Assembly (NCBI GenBank): GCA_022704985.1
Contig: JAKJFI010000009.1
Coordinates: forward strand, 1-13,768
From: Candidatus Omnitrophota bacterium
Lineage (GTDB): Bacteria > Ratteibacteria > UBA8468 > B48-G9 > JAFGKM01
Length of the DNA stretch: 13,768 bases
Direction: 5' to 3'
Shown piece by piece: positions 12,992-13,768 of the stretch; within the stretch, counting starts at the first letter, position 1, and each line of letters opens with the position of its first letter. The notes beneath the pieces are model-generated. The model saw only the letters and a list, made by a program, of their open reading frames with translations, did not search any database and had not been told where the DNA came from. Position numbers and translations under genes: made by a program.

Positions 12992-13768
12992 ATGGTAAAG
13001 GTGGATATATCGGGAAAGGTCGGGATTGTTACCGGAGCCGCATCCGGCATAGGCAGGGCGATTGCCTCAAAACTGCTGGAGGCGGATGCAACAGTTGTTA
13101 TAACTGATATAAATGAAGAGCAGGGACTTGCCGTGGCGGAGGAATTTGCGGCCAGACATCATAGCGGGAGGGCGTCCTTCATAAAGACCGATCTTTCCGT
13201 CAAGGCGGAAGTTGACGCCATGGTGCGGCAGGTGAAAGAGACTTGCGGGAGGATAGATTTTCTCGTGAACAACGCCGGCATACTCATACCCAGACTGCTT
13301 GTTGACCCGGAAGGGAAGGAAGAGGTGACCGGTGAAATTTTTGACAGGATGGTTGCAATAAACCAGAGAGGAGCGTTATTTTGCGCGCAGGCCGTGGCCA
13401 GGGAAATGCTGAAAGCCGGTATAAAAGGGGTGATTGTAAACGTAACTTCTGAAAGCGGGCTTGAAGGGTCGGCGGGGCAAAGCGTTTACGCATCCACGAA
13501 GGCCGCTCTCTATTCCTTCACGCGAAGCTGGGCGAAAGAACTGGGCAGATACGGTATCAGGGTTGCCGGCGTGGCTCCCGGCATCCTTGAGGTGACTGCT
13601 CTGAGAAGCCTCGAATACGAAAGGGCCCTCGCATATACGCGCGGCATAACCGTGGAAGAGCTCAGGCGGTCATATGAAAAGGTTTCGATTCCGCTCGGTC
13701 GCGTGGGGACCCTTGAGGAGGTTGCAAACGTTGTTTCTTTTCTTGTTTCTGACCAGGCATCTTACATA
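12992..13768 (+). CDS. Short-chain dehydrogenase, SorD-like (sorbitol-6-phosphate 2-dehydrogenase family), 3'-truncated
   Basis: 259 residues are visible and the frame is open to the window end; probably only some 15 residues are missing. NAD-binding TGAASGIG (14-21), D39 after the second strand (NAD+ preferred), NNAG (93-96), catalytic S153 in VTSESG, Y166 and K170 in YASTK. The later part, AYTRGITVEELRRSYEK and IPLGRVGTLEEVANVVSFL, and the insertion around DPEGKEEVTGEIFDRMVAIN, match my memory of the SorD group (D-sorbitol-6-phosphate to fructose-6-phosphate) better than generic SDRs. Assignment to a phosphorylated substrate is inference; no PTS gene is in view. AGAGGTGA sits just before the ATG, 12 bp after the transporter stop. 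Confidence 0.88.
   Translation, partial: MVKVDISGKVGIVTGAASGIGRAIASKLLEADATVVITDINEEQGLAVAEEFAARHHSGRASFIKTDLSVKAEVDAMVRQVKETCGRIDFLVNNAGILIPRLLVDPEGKEEVTGEIFDRMVAINQRGALFCAQAVAREMLKAGIKGVIVNVTSESGLEGSAGQSVYASTKAALYSFTRSWAKELGRYGIRVAGVAPGILEVTALRSLEYERALAYTRGITVEELRRSYEKVSIPLGRVGTLEEVANVVSFLVSDQASYI

Overview
The window reads as a piece of chromosome from an uncultured, probably Gram-negative-type heterotrophic bacterium of intermediate GC content. The mix of peptidoglycan and isoprenoid housekeeping genes, an ABC-2 exporter paired with a membrane-anchored TPR protein, several Gfo/Idh/MocA oxidoreductases and a UroD-like methyltransferase remnant resembles Omnitrophota, PVC or related candidate-phylum genomes. 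That placement is an inference from gene content only. There are no rRNA, tRNA, CRISPR, phage or transposase genes.

Left edge (3-806, + strand): the C-terminal part of an Eis-like GNAT/SCP2 acetyltransferase whose start lies outside the window. It is convergent with a long minus-strand block.

Minus-strand block (read from 8572 down to 905): a 72-aa membrane microprotein; a WecA/TagO/MraY-type undecaprenyl-phosphate sugar-1-phosphate transferase; alanine racemase; a short-form polyprenyl diphosphate synthase; an ABC ATPase; an ABC-2 permease; a membrane-anchored TPR protein; guanylate kinase; and a Gfo/Idh/MocA oxidoreductase. The ATPase-to-oxidoreductase part is tightly packed (13 bp, ATGA overlap, 24 bp, 12 bp) and looks like one operon. 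Lipid-carrier synthesis (ispA), lipid-carrier use (WecA-like) and D-Ala supply (alr) fit together as cell-envelope supply.

Divergent control region (8192-8770): two minus-strand promoters, two inverted repeats that look like operators, and an old palindromic intergenic repeat just upstream of the right-hand genes.

Plus-strand right half (8771-13768): a sugar/polyol oxidation cluster. It holds two tandem paralogous Gfo/Idh/MocA dehydrogenases; a decayed UroD/MtaA-family methyltransferase on the opposite strand; a zinc-dependent sorbitol/xylitol-type dehydrogenase with a strong, apparently leaderless promoter; a half-size UPF0016/GDT1 cation transporter; and a SorD-like short-chain dehydrogenase cut by the window end. 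Together they suggest interconversion of cyclitols, polyols and keto-sugars.

Most noteworthy: the UroD-family relic with an internal deletion and two closely spaced compensating frameshifts; two promoters placed so that the transcript should begin at the start codon; inverted repeats at those promoters; and a polyprenyl synthase lacking the segment after its second Asp-rich motif. I see no clearly new multi-gene defence or mobile system. The least characterised conserved-looking unit is the ABC ATPase / permease / TPR module.
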